Assembly: GCA_002946415.1 (NCBI GenBank)
Contig: NJPS01000046.1
Span: 558,001-622,000 of the forward strand
Reading direction: 5' to 3'
Origin: Rutstroemia sp. NJR-2017a BVV2
Lineage: Eukaryota; Ascomycota; Leotiomycetes; Helotiales; Rutstroemiaceae
Length of the DNA: 64,000 nt
Shown here: piece by piece, positions 1 to 12,866 of the stretch
Layout: each line of letters opens with the position of its first letter
Numbering within the stretch: position 1 is the first letter of the stretch
Translations under genes and position numbers: made by a program
The notes under the pieces: model-generated
The model's input: the letters and a program-made list of their open reading frames with translations, nothing else
What the model was told of the DNA's origin: nothing
Databases searched by the model: none

Positions 1-1783
1 AGATCAGGACCAGCCGAGTAAAAGACTTGTACTTATATACAGGGTAGGGACGGGTAGAGGAGAAATTTGTCTGTGAGGGCGTTGAAGCTTACCGGGGTTG
101 CAAGGCCGGAATGTGGAAATCTAGGAAACGATCTCTCTCGATTCCGCATTCAGTACCGTATTCACTTTTCGAGGTTCAAGAAAGCGATATCTCGTAAGTC
201 AACCACTCACTCCTTTTTCCACCATTTCCAACCTTTGGCTTCATACCACCTGATCACTGTCTTATGTTCAGTGGAAGGGAGAGGGGGGAAGAGCCAAGAC
301 ATCAGGATTTGATTCATGTCTGATGGGCGAGCCACTCGAAAGGCTAAGAAAAGCAGGTTCGTAGATTCATTGGCTCACCCGACCCTAGGTCAACTAGAAA
401 TGCCCTCAAACTTTCTTACACCAGATCCACCGACGACCAAGACGACTTCCGAGTGCCGATATCGATCTGTTGGACACGTCGGGGATGCGACAGTCCAGTA
501 CAATCCGTGCCGTTGTGAAGGGCCCATCTGAAACAGCAACAAAGGTTGGTAATATCGTGGACACAGAGTCCAAGCTCCCTTGATGGATTTGGCTCTTTAT
601 CCATACTCTGTACGAGAGATCGTCTCTTGTCGGAACTTTTGATATAGAGATGAAGATGAAGGTGGCTAGCTAGGTAAGAATTATCAGTAGATCGTCCACC
701 TAATGTAGGCACCGGCAGAACTTTGCAAGCATTTGATTCTACCGAGCAGCAGCTTCACATCCTCAGGGCATCGATCTCCGACTTAAACAAAATCCTTAAA
801 CATCAGATCAAGCCATCCTGCACAAGAATGGAAACAAAAACGTCGGAAAGTGAGAACCGGACGTCAGTAATAGATTATTTGGATCTGCATCAATCCTCGA
901 CCCCTACCTCTGCCAATTTTATGTATATCCCCCCCCATTTTTATCCGATCCCATTGCCAGGTATTCCTCTGGACCTGCGCATGCTAGCTATACGGAGTAT
1001 TCCTTTCGAAGGCTCTGCTGAGAGCCTGAGATCAACATGACATACCCACTTTCACTGAACGTACGAACGGTCCGCCATGCTCTGCTCGCTACGAATGTGT
1101 TTACGTCTTTAGATACGTACCTCGTACAGCTGGGTACTTTACGTCTAGGCAGTCAACAACATTCTTGATCTTCAGGAATCGATTGGTTGGAGAGTAGTCT
1201 TCAGCTCCTTTTCCTGTGATGACTACGAGCATAGTTCGAATTCCCTCTCTTCCTCCTTCCTTTGACTGGGCCAAACTTCTACTGTCGCGCCATACTATAC
1301 TAATACAAGTTATACCTTAGTACAGGAACTGAGCCCGTTGAGACGCATTGACACTTTCCAAGGTGGAACGGGAATTCCGTCGATAAGTGCATTGGAGGCG
1401 GGTGCAGCAACAGGTTCAATAATGAGACTGTACTTTGTAGATATGATTATGTTATGGGGTTTATGCGTGCTACACTGAAGGGGTAGCCGGTTCTTGGTTC
1501 TTGTGCCTGAAAATCTCGGATAATTCCAAACAGATCTATCAGAAGCCAAGCCAATGACCAAGCAAACCAATGTTGTATTGTATGAATTGTTCTACTCGGT
1601 ACCATGTACCTCGGGTCCTCTGCAGAAGCAACGGCACCAGCAAACAGCAACCCATTTCTGAAGACTTGCAGGTGGGAACAATACGATACCAATATTGCAG
1701 AAGCCTTGCCTGCGTATACCTTGCCATGGCCGTCCATCCATTCATCCACCATCCACCATCCACCATTCACCATCGATCCATTT

Positions 1784-1809
1784 CATCCATCCATCCATCC
1801 ATCCATCCC
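1784..1809. repeat. CATC microsatellite
   Basis: About six tandem copies of CATC, flanked by looser CCATC-rich sequence from about 1736. Confidence 0.85.
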
Positions 1810-3053
1810 TCGATAAACCCAGACCAGCACTTGGGACTTGGTGAAGTACTAGGACCATCCAACGAACCCAACCTAGGCTGAGGGAATCCTTGCGCTCCTT
1901 GCCCTCCCCTTGTTTCTCTTTGGCCCCTTGTCCTTCTTCTTTCTCCCAAGAAACGTATGAAATTGTAGGGAAGTGCGTGAAAAGGCGTTCCAAGGTGGGA
2001 GAAAAGAGTTAGTTTGGTTTTGAAATCATATTGATCAACCTTGATTTCATATGATTTGACGGGCTCTGATTAGTTCCTGGTGGTCCCGATGGGCTTCTGC
2101 CTCCCTCCAATTAATGGGAGGTTTTAGCACCATATTTGTATACGAATTTCTGAAACACACTTAAACACACTTAAACCATCCATCGACGAGACCTGAGGAG
2201 ACTGGACGAGTACTTCAGCAGGCTAAAGCAGAGCAAGTCGAGAGGAGCGCAAAGCGAAAAGCGAAAAGCGAAAAGCCTCGATTTATAAAACCTCACCGCC
2301 ACCAAAAGGAAGCCAATCCGATAACATAACAATAGTAATCGTTTCTCACGAGTCACCCTGGCCACTCATTCACTGCCTGGCTTCGATAGGATAGGTTATT
2401 CTAAAACCGCCTACTGTGACCTGCGACTTGGTGGACTGGACTGCGACTCTTTTTATGACGCTGCACACCCCGTCTCTAACCTGCCGACCTGCCCGACCCT
2501 TTTATTCTATTCTTTTCCCCTCCTAATAAGAAGAATCGACTCACAGCTCCCTCTTCTAAGGTCGAGTGTTGGAAGTTGGAATTTGGGATTCTCATCTACC
2601 TTTGTTAAGCCCATCGTCACACTATCACCACCACTGCCACCAATAACGTTTTTACTCTCCCGGCTACTCGTGTTGACTGCAGCAATAAGTATAATAGAGC
2701 TGAGAGTACAACACATTATCAACGAAGGCACACATAAAGTTGCACATAAAATTACGAATCGGAGCATTTTGGGATCAACGAGGCCAATCACAAGTAGAAA
2801 TCCGACTCGACAGCCTCAGCAGTATTAACTCTGCTCCACCGGCACTCAGCTTACAACAACGCAAAGTTGCCAGCGAAAAATAACCAGTAACCGTTTATTC
2901 TGATTGGTTGGCACACCAAGGTTCTGGATCTGGTATTTGCACCGACGGCCGGACGCACGAAACCGACTATTTACTTCAGAATCACCGGAAAACGAGAGTA
3001 CAAGCATCGGAAAAGGGAAAGGAGCAAAAGCAAAAAAATACTTGTACAGCACA

Positions 3054-3085
3054 CAGCACTCAGCACTCAGCACTCAGCACTCAGC
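3054..3085. repeat. seven-base tandem repeat CAGCACT
   Basis: Four and a half perfect copies of CAGCACT lie about 210 bases upstream of the start codon at 3296, so they are probably in the promoter or 5' leader of that gene. Confidence 0.85.
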
Positions 3086-3295
3086 GGAAAGAAGTGTTAG
3101 ACTTTTTTACCACTTACGTACAGTTTGGGGGACGAAGGAAGCGAGACACCTCCCCCATAATTCCAGACAACCACAAGTTTCATCTTGAAATACCACTACT
3201 ACTACTACCACCTCCACCCACAAACCACATCACCAACCCTTTTTTCTACCTCACCACAACATCTTACTCAATTTTTTCGAGTACTCGTTTTCATC

Positions 3296-4730
3296 ATGAG
3301 TACAGCTATCGCAATGGCTCCCTCACCAGTTCCTCACGATAGAGCATCATACGTCGACATCGCGCCCTCCAAACCATCGAATTCCCCACCAGCTCCCGCG
3401 CAAAGGACTCCTGTCTCGGTCACCCCGAATATGGCAGCAGCGACAGCGGCACAGCGAACAGGGAGCGGAAGTCCAAATTCTACACCAGCAAGAGCTTCAC
3501 CAAATTCGTATGTTGCTTACTCACCACAAAGATTATTATCTTCTCTCAATTAATCAAGTTTACTAATTGTTGACTTCCTGCAGATCTCGAATTGGTGGTC
3601 CACCAAAAATAATAGTGAAGAAGGAGCCTCCATCTTCGCCGGAAATCCAAGCATCCTCACGTCACAGGCCCCGAAAACTTGATCTTACCAAGAACACATC
3701 GAGTGTCAATCCCGGCACTGGAAGACCATCAGCTAATCAATTGACCTCAAGAGGCGCGGAGAGCGGTGGATTGGGTATTCAGGACGTCGGATTGGCTTGC
3801 CTTTCACCCGGCTTCGTCACACAAGATCCAACGATGCGAGAACAATTACAACGCAGTATTTCCGTCCGGGAACAGCAAAGGCATATCATTGAGTCACGGT
3901 TACAACAGACGGCTAAGCCGGGTGATGCGCCAATGGAGAGCGCGAAGGAGAGAGAAGCAAGCGGCCTCCCAATGAAGACTCCTGGAACATCAAGGAGAAA
4001 GGCACCGCCTGGACTGAGCATTGTCGCACCATCCCACGAACAATTTGCAAACGAGAGAGTCATTCAATCTGCACCATTAAACCAGAGCTTTACAGGTAGA
4101 CACCAACCGCATCCACTTACCCGTCATGTCGCAAACCAGCCATCAAACCTCTCGAATACCTCGCATATTCATCACGTACCTGCCCAACAGACAGCGAATC
4201 GATTACCACCTATAACGGATGTCTTCGCCGCGGAGGGTCTAGGTGCTCACCGCGAAACACCAAGAGCCGCATTCTACCCAAATTCGGGTTCCAATTCTAA
4301 TTCCTCGCATTCTAACTCAAGGCCTGGTTTCCCATCACCAGGACATGGTCCACAACCACCGGCCTCAGCAGGGCAACAACGTCCTCGAGAATACCGTTCT
4401 GCAGAAGAAGCACAAGCAGATCTTTCCGGTGGTCGCCCTGAGCTCCTACCTAAGCTCGTACATTACGGCAGCCACCAACAACCCCCAACCCCTCCATCTC
4501 CATCCAATATCAACACAAGAGCACCAGAAACAGCCCGCAGCGGCGGTGGCAGAAGAAGGCCAAGAGCAGAATATGAAGAAGGAGCAAGCCCACCACTTGG
4601 AAATGGTCCCTCGGCACAACGACGCACAGGACCGTTCGGCGAAGGACGAGATAGTCCTATGACCACGCAGAAGAAGAAGGAGGAGTTTATGCGTCTTTGC
4701 GATCGTGCTTGGGATCTTTTCCATTCTTAA
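3296..4730 (+). CDS. uncharacterised, largely disordered protein (452 aa)
   Basis: Two exons, 3296-3507 and 3584-4730. The intron has a GTATGT donor, a TACTAAT branch site and a TGCAG acceptor, and the codon split across it is in phase. The first ATG after a pyrimidine-rich leader was taken as the start. The product is rich in Ser, Pro, Gln and Arg, with an Asn/Ser run (SNSNSSHSNS) near residue 305 and a basic GGGRRRPR patch near 400. Two parts look conserved: the segment reading LGIQDVGLACLSPGF at about 137-151, followed by an Arg/Gln-rich helix, and the C-terminus KKKEEFMRLCDRAWDLFHS. There is no signal peptide, membrane segment or enzyme motif. The composition suggests a nuclear regulatory protein, but I do not recognise the family. 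Confidence 0.8.
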
Positions 4731-6213
4731 TGTTTTATAAATGCTAAAGATTTTCAACAACTACTACTACGTACATGTCCTGCTCAACTTGTGGAGTCTT
4801 GATACTGTTTTTGCGTTGTCCTACTTCTACTTCTTTTGCCGAATTCACTTCTTCGTGCTTGGCAATATAATCTATAGCCTGTTTTCGGGCAGCATTGCAC
4901 GCTTTTTTTTCTCTTCAGAAGCGGTGATGGATCGGGACGCATGATACACGTCTGCATTTTGATTCTCTTTTCTATCCTGGTTCCGGGAGTTCGCTTCATG
5001 ATTTGGAACGGGTTTATGTGGATCTTTCGTGAGAGGGTGGGAGGGGGTAATGGATCTTAAAACTTTAATCCGCGAAGGCGGAGGTGCTGGTGGATGGATG
5101 GGCTTTCTTGCTTTCTTATGAATGGAAAGAAGGAAGAAAGAATGGATGGATGGACAGAGGGAAGAATTATATAGGCAGAGGTGGAGGGGAAAATGAGAGG
5201 CATGATTCTTTTTCACGGCTCGATCGAGCAGGAAGCATGGATGTGGATTTTAATACTTCTTGTTTGGGTCATCATCGTTCCTATCTTTGATGATCTTTTT
5301 TTTTACCTTTTTTGTTGAGTAGGAGGGAAGGGGTGGGCAGATATAGGGGAGAGGCTTGAATGGGAATGGGAATAGGGTTAGGGACTGGGACTAGGCTGGG
5401 GGGAGTGAGGGCGTTTTTTAATAACAAAGATAGGATGGGAAGTGTGTGGATAGGGTTTAGGTTGGAGATGGTATAGGATGGGCTGGGGTTGGGGATGTGC
5501 TCTTGGAGAATTGGGGATGAGGGGCATTTTAGGTTATTAGGGAGTGGAGGAGGGAGAATTGAGAATGAGATTGAGAATGAGAATTGAGTTGAAAATTTCT
5601 AATGACTGACTGGTAGCTGGCTGTGTGAATGATGTTTGTTCCTACTAGTGGTTGGCTGCGCTGTTTCGGTGATGGAATGCGAGTATGCTGTAGACTTACC
5701 TACGAAGTCACCCCTGTTCCACTACGCGCGGTTCATGGGATGAATGGCTGTTTGATGTATAGAAATAAACCTCTCCGTTTACCCATTCATCTCTCCTTCC
5801 TGGTTGGTTTCCCACCTCTACTCCCTGCCCGAATAGTAGACGAATAGACGTTCAGCGAGCAAGCAAGTGAGCACATATATACATACTCCTAGTTGCGTAG
5901 ACTTGGTTATATACACCCACACCAACATCCACAACAAACACATCAACGCCATTGCCCCCTTCCTCCCTTTCTTACTCCTCACTGTCCCTCCTTCTTCTAT
6001 CTCTACTCTACTTCACTTGTTCGTGTGGTTTCGTGTTGTTTCCTTCTTATTCTCAGATTTGGCGGGGAGGGGAAAAGGGGGAGAAGAGGAGGAAATTAGA
6101 GAATGTGGGTTGGAGTGGAGGTGGGCGGGTTAATGAGGAGGGATAGTGCTAGTGCGGGGATGTTTGATTCGTTTATAGTCGGGGGTGCGAGGGTGAGAGG
6201 TGCGAGGGTGATA

Positions 6214-6249
6214 GGGTGAGAGAGTAAAAGGGTGAGAGAGTAAAAGGGT
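6214..6249. repeat. 16-base direct repeat, two copies
   Basis: Two perfect copies of GGGTGAGAGAGTAAAA follow each other, inside a wider GGGTGAGAG-like purine tract. Confidence 0.8.
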
Positions 6250-7226
6250 AGAACTAGAAGTGTGCTCATACTGGGTGAATTGGATAGAAATGAAATGAGA
6301 TGGAAATGGGGAAGTGAAGGGATTTAATATGGAAGGTAGTGATGAGATGGGTTGAGAAAAGAGGAGATGCGAGAAAGGAGGGCTAGCTTGATTCGAGTCC
6401 AGTATCTAATTATCCAACAATCACATTCATTACATCTATATCTGTAAGATCATGCCGACCGGCCAGCCGGTCGATTACTTAGATAGTTTAGGATCTATCT
6501 GTACGAGATAAACCAAGGTAAATTAATTCAAAGTAAAAACAAGACGTGCAGAGAGAGAAAACAAATGAGGAATGCACGTAAAAAGGGTGATATGTTGTTG
6601 ATGATACGAAAGAAGAGGTATCCTCTAGCAGGAGTCTCAAGATATATTAATATTGTAAAGACGTATATACACATGAAGGCGATCTGAAATTTGTTGATGT
6701 CATGGAAGGAAGGAACTAGGGACTGACTACAGGCATAAACACAAACGAGGAAAAAGGAATGAAATAGGAGTAGCGAAATTGCCAGGTTGTTGAAATACCT
6801 CGGAGAGCCTTTTATCAACCAAAAATCGTCATCCATTTTACTCTCACATGCAACTGTAGACAGCGAAAGCACGAGTACTAAAAAATAGTTTTGTTCAAAA
6901 TGTTCAATTCTTCCTCTCACTCTTATAAGTAATTCTTGCGAACATTCGCGTGCATGCATGCTACACCATGCCTATCCTGTCATATCCCATCTCATCCCCA
7001 TCAGAACTATCTACAACCCAGCGCTATGTCGCCGTCTCCTCATCCATCAAACCAACTATCTTCACGCAAACTCACAATCATCCCCTTGCCTCGCTCAACA
7101 AAAGAACACAATAACATAAGCTCGCTAGGCACCACTTTCAAACACATTTCTCTACACCAAAAAACCCGGCTAACGTGTCATTAAAAACGAAAGCAACGAA
7201 GAAAGAGCATGCTATTTCGCTTGCCC

Positions 7227-7264
7227 GAAGAAGAAGAAGAAGAAGAAGGAGAAGAAGAAGAAAA
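7227..7264. repeat. GAA trinucleotide run
   Basis: About a dozen GAA/GAG triplets, slightly interrupted, in non-coding sequence downstream of the kinase gene. Confidence 0.8.
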
Positions 7265-7651
7265 GATCGAACTAAAAGTGCGAGTGAAGTAAAGGCTATA
7301 AATTCAATAGTAGTCTCTAAGGAGGAAGGATAAGAAGAAGGATATAGAGCCAAAATACAATAGAATTTGTATCATAGTCTTATTGCATCCATGGGTACTC
7401 GTTGAAGGAAAAGCGTAAAAGCTTTCAGCAGGTATGTCGTTAATCCTTTTCGCCATGTAAAAAAGAACGATAAACCATTACTCGGAGTGGAGAAAAGTTG
7501 AGCAAGTCGTGGCTTGAAAAAGTAGGGCAGCCAGCCAGATTCGTCGTAACAAGAAAATGCAATGGTAAAAACTCCCAAAACGCCATACTGTTGTTGTAGT
7601 GTGTGATAATCTCATAAAATATGCCGCTCCCTTTTATCGCTTTCGCAATCT

Positions 7652-7840
7652 TCATGCCGTAGAAGAGACACCCGTGTCGTCTTCTGTTTCTTTATAAGTG
7701 CCCATTCCTGTTGGGTCGTAATAACAAACGAAATCGCAATCTTCACATCTAAAGGTGCTGGTAGGGCGGTATCTGTGCTCTGTCGTGCAAGGCTTGCTGG
7801 CTTGTCGTGTGGAAGCCTCCTCGGTCATGCCGCGAAGCAT
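7652..7840 (-). CDS. possible small Cys-containing protein (62 aa), doubtful
   Basis: An ATG-started frame 39 bases downstream of the kinase stop on the same strand. It contains FRCEDCDFVCYYDP, a CxxC plus one further Cys that resembles half of a zinc ribbon. It is close enough to the kinase gene to be its 3' UTR. I do not recognise a family, and the length is within what chance allows. It is listed only because the Cys pattern is unusual for random sequence. Confidence 0.15.
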   Translation of the reverse strand: MLRGMTEEASTRQASKPCTTEHRYRPTSTFRCEDCDFVCYYDPTGMGTYKETEDDTGVSSTA

Positions 7841-7879
7841 AGTTCTAGAGCAACTGATTCCTCTCTCCAGCAGATAGTG

Positions 7880-9535
7880 TTAGAGACCCTCTTCGCCGGC
7901 TTGACAAAGTTTTATTTCACGACCCCACTCGGATTTGAGGACTTGTGAAGCTGTGATACGACGATTAGGGTTAGGGTCCAGTATCGAATAGATGACATTA
8001 CGGCAACGTGCCTGTGATGAAGTTAGTTGGAAAGCTAGTACCAGTAGAGTAGATGAAATACATACCCGATGTAATGACTCAATTGGCGCATAACCTTCCT
8101 CATCTCTTCGGCCTTCCAAATATCTCTCGTAGAACTCATCTTCATCTTTCTTCGCTACTCGCCAGAGATGACGACCTGTACGCATGGCCATGTAGATGAC
8201 ACCTGTAGCCCAGACATCGACTGCTCTTGCGTCGAACTCCTTATCGATGTATTCCTCGGGAGCGATGTAAGGAGCTGAGCCACAAAGACCGGTGACCATA
8301 TGAGCGTCCTTTTCCCAGGCCATTCGGAAGCATTCACCGTTACCAAAATCTGTGATCTTCAGAGACCCATGAGTGGTAAGAAGAAGATTCTCTGGTTTCA
8401 GATCTCGGTGCGCAACACCCATTTCATGCATGTATTCGACACCGCGCATCATCTGCTTGAAGTAACAGTCGGCCTCCACAACTTCCAGCTTTCCTGCGGC
8501 GAGAACGAGGGTATAGAGATCACCACCGGCACAGAATTCCATAACCTCACAGTAGTCACCCTTTGAGTCCTGAAGAAGATCCAAAGTATGTATGACATTC
8601 GGGTGTCGTAAAGATGAAGATATACAGAACTCGGAAGTGAGCCGCTTGCTGTATTTTCGTTCATTCTCTTCTGGTCTTCTTCGGAATTCTTTGACCGCAT
8701 AAAGTTGTTCCGTGCCGGTGTCCGATCGTTTGTGGGATATCCTAACGATGCCGAATGCTCCCCGGCCAATGACCTCGTTGCATTTCCCATATTTGTCCAC
8801 CAATGTAGCTGTCGCATTAGGTCCACCTTTCTTCTCTGTGGCTAACGATTCTCGTTCACGCTTGAGTTGATCCACCCAGCTCGACATAAGCGATAGTTGT
8901 TGTTCTCCTTCATGCGTCTCCTTCGCCTTTCCACCAACCAAACTCCGAAGCATTTCCGAAAGTTTCTCTTGTCTCTTGGCGCTCTTTAGATGATGCTCGT
9001 GTCCACCTTGCACATCCGGCATAGTAATGAATCGCTGATGGCCCGCTGCGGATTTCTTGTCTTTCGTTGTCCCGTTTTTATCCTTCCCGTTTGTCGACCC
9101 AGCCTTCTCGGTATAACTTTTCTTCTCTTGTGATGATGTTTTCCGAGCCAGTGGGTTAGGTCGAGGAACAGGTGTTGGTCGTGGTGAAACAGCACCGTCG
9201 GATGGTTTTGGAGTGGATGCTCCGGAGTGTGAAGTAGAGGAGCCGCCATTTTCCGATCTCGTGGTGTCCTTTGTAGAGAACATTCGAGTCAATCGTTTTG
9301 TCATGGATGGTTTTTCGACAGCAGGAGTGGGAGCGGGTTTAAGATGCTGTCCCGCGGGAGGTGTTGTTGTGCCATTGATACTCAGATTCTCTATACTTGT
9401 AACAGCGCTCACATTTTGGGAGGTCGTGGGACGAGACTGAGGGGATCCGTGCAAAGAGGGCGCTTGAGATGGCGCAGGTGACGGTTGTGCCTTTTCTGTG
9501 ATGATATCTTCTCTTTGTGCAGCAACAGTTGCCAT
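7880..9535 (-). CDS. HAL4/HAL5-type serine/threonine protein kinase (533 aa)
   Basis: Two exons, 8066-9535 and 7880-8011, separated by a 54-base intron (GTATGT ... TCACAG). Residues 1 to about 245 are disordered and rich in Ser, Pro and Thr, with a basic SMTKRLTRMFS segment. The catalytic domain spans about 253-523: glycine loop GRGAFG, ATP-binding Lys282 (YAVKEF), catalytic Asp378 (HRDLKPEN) and metal-binding Asp396. The DFGNGECF wording after the HRD loop and the GSAPYIAPEE activation-loop end are characteristic of the fungal HAL4/SAT4, HAL5, NPR1 group. Those yeast kinases control plasma-membrane ion and nutrient transporters; the same role here is inference. The intron is stop-free and a multiple of three, so its retention would add 18 residues in frame near the end of the kinase domain. 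Confidence 0.92.
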   Translation of the reverse strand: MATVAAQREDIITEKAQPSPAPSQAPSLHGSPQSRPTTSQNVSAVTSIENLSINGTTTPPAGQHLKPAPTPAVEKPSMTKRLTRMFSTKDTTRSENGGSSTSHSGASTPKPSDGAVSPRPTPVPRPNPLARKTSSQEKKSYTEKAGSTNGKDKNGTTKDKKSAAGHQRFITMPDVQGGHEHHLKSAKRQEKLSEMLRSLVGGKAKETHEGEQQLSLMSSWVDQLKRERESLATEKKGGPNATATLVDKYGKCNEVIGRGAFGIVRISHKRSDTGTEQLYAVKEFRRRPEENERKYSKRLTSEFCISSSLRHPNVIHTLDLLQDSKGDYCEVMEFCAGGDLYTLVLAAGKLEVVEADCYFKQMMRGVEYMHEMGVAHRDLKPENLLLTTHGSLKITDFGNGECFRMAWEKDAHMVTGLCGSAPYIAPEEYIDKEFDARAVDVWATGVIYMAMRTGRHLWRVAKKDEDEFYERYLEGRRDEEGYAPIESLHRVCISSTLLVLAFQLTSSQARCRNVIYSILDPNPNRRITASQVLKSEWGREIKLCQAGEEGL

Positions 9536-12500
9536 GTTTTACTGAAGATTCAAGAATGCGCTGAAAGTCGGTAGGAACTGATGGGTTGAAGTATCCCGCC
9601 AAAGGCGGAGTGCGGGCAGTGCCCGTGCTTTGTTGGAAATTGATGTGTTGCGTGTGCGGGGGGGCAAAACTTCAGAATCAAATAAGTGACTTGCGTGGAT
9701 TCACAACGTATAAATCGAAATGACGAGACAGGGCCGAGTGACTTAGTCTTCCAGTATCGCGGTTCGTCTAAGGCGGTGGTAGAATTGTGTGGATGTACCT
9801 TCGTATTTTGTCGCAGTTTCGAGGGAAGTCGAAGAAACAAGTTCTTCAGCAAGAGAAGGAGGATTTTTGACTCTGCCACAAAAATGCTTATGTGATTATG
9901 TGATTATGTGATCTCAGGCCGGGTTCAGTATTGGTCTTGGTCCTGGCTGGTGTGTAATGGAATGGTAATGGTAACGGTAATGGCGCAGTAAGTGGTAATG
10001 GGGATGGGAAGGGTGTACTTAAGTAGGCAAGGTGTGAGGTGTAATGTAGAGGTGCAAGTGAGGTGTACACTGTAAGGTTTTCCCAGGAAAGGTGGAAATG
10101 GTGGAAGTGGTAAATCGACAAGAAAAAGCCGGTATTAAGTAGCAGAAGGTAAAATGGGTGAGTTGAGCGCGCGCAAGTGGAGTTTGCTGGCTACGCTTGC
10201 TGGGTCGAATTGCGGAATTTTGCAACGTAAAAAATCAAATGGTTTACGATCTCCCCGTTTCGCCGGACAATCGCCAGTTGCTGTGCAGCTAGCTACTGTG
10301 CAATTATTAAACAATTCCTCGTGTGGTTGGCTCGTTTTGTTCGGTCGATATATCGAGGCTCGCCAGCTGGGTACGCTCTATACGAGTAGAGTAACCTTTA
10401 GTAACGTAGTGGTACTTTCGGAGGTGGATGTTGTTGGATATTGAAGGCTGGAGACTGGATATTGGATATTGGGTATTTCAAATTCTATATGGTTTCAAAG
10501 AGGTTTCGAAGGACAAGCCGTAGATGGTGGTAATAATAAGGTAATGAGAATCTCGGAAGGGTGAATGCCCAGACCGAAGGTGAACAAATATATAATGGGA
10601 CCTTGGCGGGAGGATGCTATTGTCGGTGTTGTTTGTCGAGTTTGTCGGATGTTGTTGCGCTGAGGTCGGTCCGCTTTCAGCACTTCGCAGGTGGTTGGGT
10701 TGGTACAGAGTCTACAGACGTGACTTTTGTACTTCTCGAATGATTTCAGACGAAATAGGACGACAACAAGAGCAATAATCAAAAGTGTGTTATATATCTA
10801 ATAGTCTCCGAGGTCGATGCTAGAAGCTAGAAGCTAGCTTTTAGCTCTTTTCTGGAAATTCGATGGACTGACTCTATTTCGTGTCCCGTCTACAGTCTTT
10901 ACCTACCTAGTAATAGGCAGATGGACAGGTAGGTGGTGCAGCACTGGTGGTAATTTGCAGGTCGGTGAAGAGCAGGAACAGAGCAGGAGCATGAAACGAG
11001 GACCAAAAGTACTCTCCTCAAGTATCCTCCTCAAGTAAGCCGCAAGTTGCGATACTTTGTCCTGCTCGAGTGGCTGATGATGGTGCTGTTACTGACCAAC
11101 GGCTTTTTACTATGAGGGATTAAATCTGGGCTTTATCTATCTCCGGCTAATTCGATGAAATAATACAATTGCAAACCTCTTACCTAGATGGCTGGTTTGG
11201 CCGAAAAACAATGGATGCAAATTTTTATATTACCAACACTTCGACATGCAGGCAAAGAGTTACCTACCTTCTGCATACTGTTCCCCTCCCTCCTTGATTT
11301 GGGACGGTCAAGGCCTGGTCGGGGTCGGGTCCATGCTTGGGGATCAGATACATATCCTACATATCACACATATCAAAACCTGGATCTACAAAGATAAGTA
11401 TAGAAGCGGCCGGGGTTCATGATAACGTGGTGTTTGACATCTTTCCTGTTGGTTGCGGAAGTTGAAAAGCATTGGAGGCTGTGGGTTTCTCCAAGCTATG
11501 GATCTGTGGAATTGTGTAGAAAATGTTGGTGCGCCCAGGGCTTTGGGCAGTATATAATTATCTTTGTTTGGATGACGGTCTGGATCCGAGAGTAGAAGGT
11601 AGCAAGGGCAGCAGCAAAGGCAGCAAGGGAAAGGAGAAGGAGTAGAACGTTTATGGAGGAAAGGGGGTCCTCCCAAGGACTCGATATAAGTTTCCCGAAT
11701 ATCGATCTGGAAAAAAGAAGTTAGGATTTAGATATTCTGGGATGTTTTACAAGTAGATCATATTCAGGGTACAGTACGAAAGACTTCTAGCTCGACGTGG
11801 AAAAAAGTAGTTGTACATCTACATAGATACCGAGGTGATCAATGCGAACGGCAACTATCAAAAAATTTCTTTTTTTCTTCTTTTCATCTCACTCGGTTTT
11901 AGCTCAGCCATACAAAGTAAAGACTGCAGAATAATTCCAAATCGCATCCTCTACAGCGTCGACCCTGTTGGACCCAATAGACGCGATGACAAAGGTCATC
12001 TTCCATCTTCCATCTTCCAAGGATGCAACGAATGAAATGTCCCGCTCGATCACAGCGAAAGATGGCGATAGGAAGGAGACTGCGTGAATGAGAGCACTGC
12101 CACAAACTCAACTCATTGTTATTAAGGTGATTGTAATGCTTTATAAGCACGTCCTTGGTTCCGTCCTCGAGCTCTGTTGAGTCCGCAGTCGCAGTCGCAG
12201 TCACTTTAGGTAGATGAGTTGTATCGTTGGGGACGGGGATGGGATGCGCTTACAGGTTACAACTCAAAGAAATCCATATATTGTCTCTGTACAAGTCATT
12301 ACCGCCACCAAATATCAAGAATCCCAAAAGACCAAGAGTTCCTAAGGCTGCGCCAAGCACCCAAGAATTCGTTGTTAAGGATACCGGCACCGGCATTCAT
12401 CTCATCCAACGACAAGACAAGAAACCCCAAGAAAGGCCCAAGATATTTTAAGTCGAACAAGTCCAAAGTTTCTCCTCAGCCCTCAGCCCTACACCATAAG

Positions 12501-12816
12501 GGTGAATGACCTCTCATGACTTCTCCATTTTTAAGCAACGAGACCGTCTCGTGAATCCAGGAACTGTCTTCCTCGCTCACGTCTCCTTCATTGTTAGCCA
12601 GCTAGCTAGTCAACTAAGTGCAGGAATCGACGACATAAGTGCCTAGGAAAGCACGTTTAACGACGTCACATTTTCTTCGCGTGGTGAGCAACCCCACCAT
12701 ACTAAGCAGTACTAAGCAACAAGTTGTATCGACTCCGACGTTGTCGAGCTGTAGCTGCCAAGCCACACTCTAGCTTCGATTTTGCTCTTTCTCAACTACA
12801 TGCGTAAGAGCTAACT

Positions 12817-12866
12817 ATTACCCATTACCCATTACCTATTACCTATTACCTATTTCCTATTACCCA
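12817..12866. repeat. ATTACC(C/T)-type tandem repeat
   Basis: About six copies of a seven-base unit varying between CCATTAC and CTATTAC, slightly degenerate at the right end. Confidence 0.75.

Larger units (their letters stand above)
1..3295. other. gene-free stretch, left end
   Basis: I found no supported gene. The open frames here are short, overlap on both strands and run through simple repeats, so they look like chance. The stretch holds a CATC tandem run (about 1784-1809), an AAAGCG-type run (about 2247-2276) and a seven-base CAGCACT array (3054-3085). The last few hundred bases are pyrimidine-rich and probably form the promoter and leader of the gene starting at 3296. Confidence 0.6.
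4731..7879. other. intergenic stretch between convergent genes
   Basis: It lies between the 3' end of the gene at 3296-4730 and the 3' end of the kinase at 7880-9535, so the edges are 3' UTRs. The middle is purine-rich on the + strand with GGGA/GGAT-like runs. It includes a 16-base tandem repeat at about 6214-6249 and a GAA run at 7227-7264. No gene is well supported. The one frame worth noting is a 62-codon minus-strand frame at 7652-7840. Confidence 0.6.

Noticed and set aside
5362..5382. TTAGGG-like telomere words
   Set aside because: Single GGGTTAGGG occurrences, here and inside the HAL-type kinase gene, with no tandem array.
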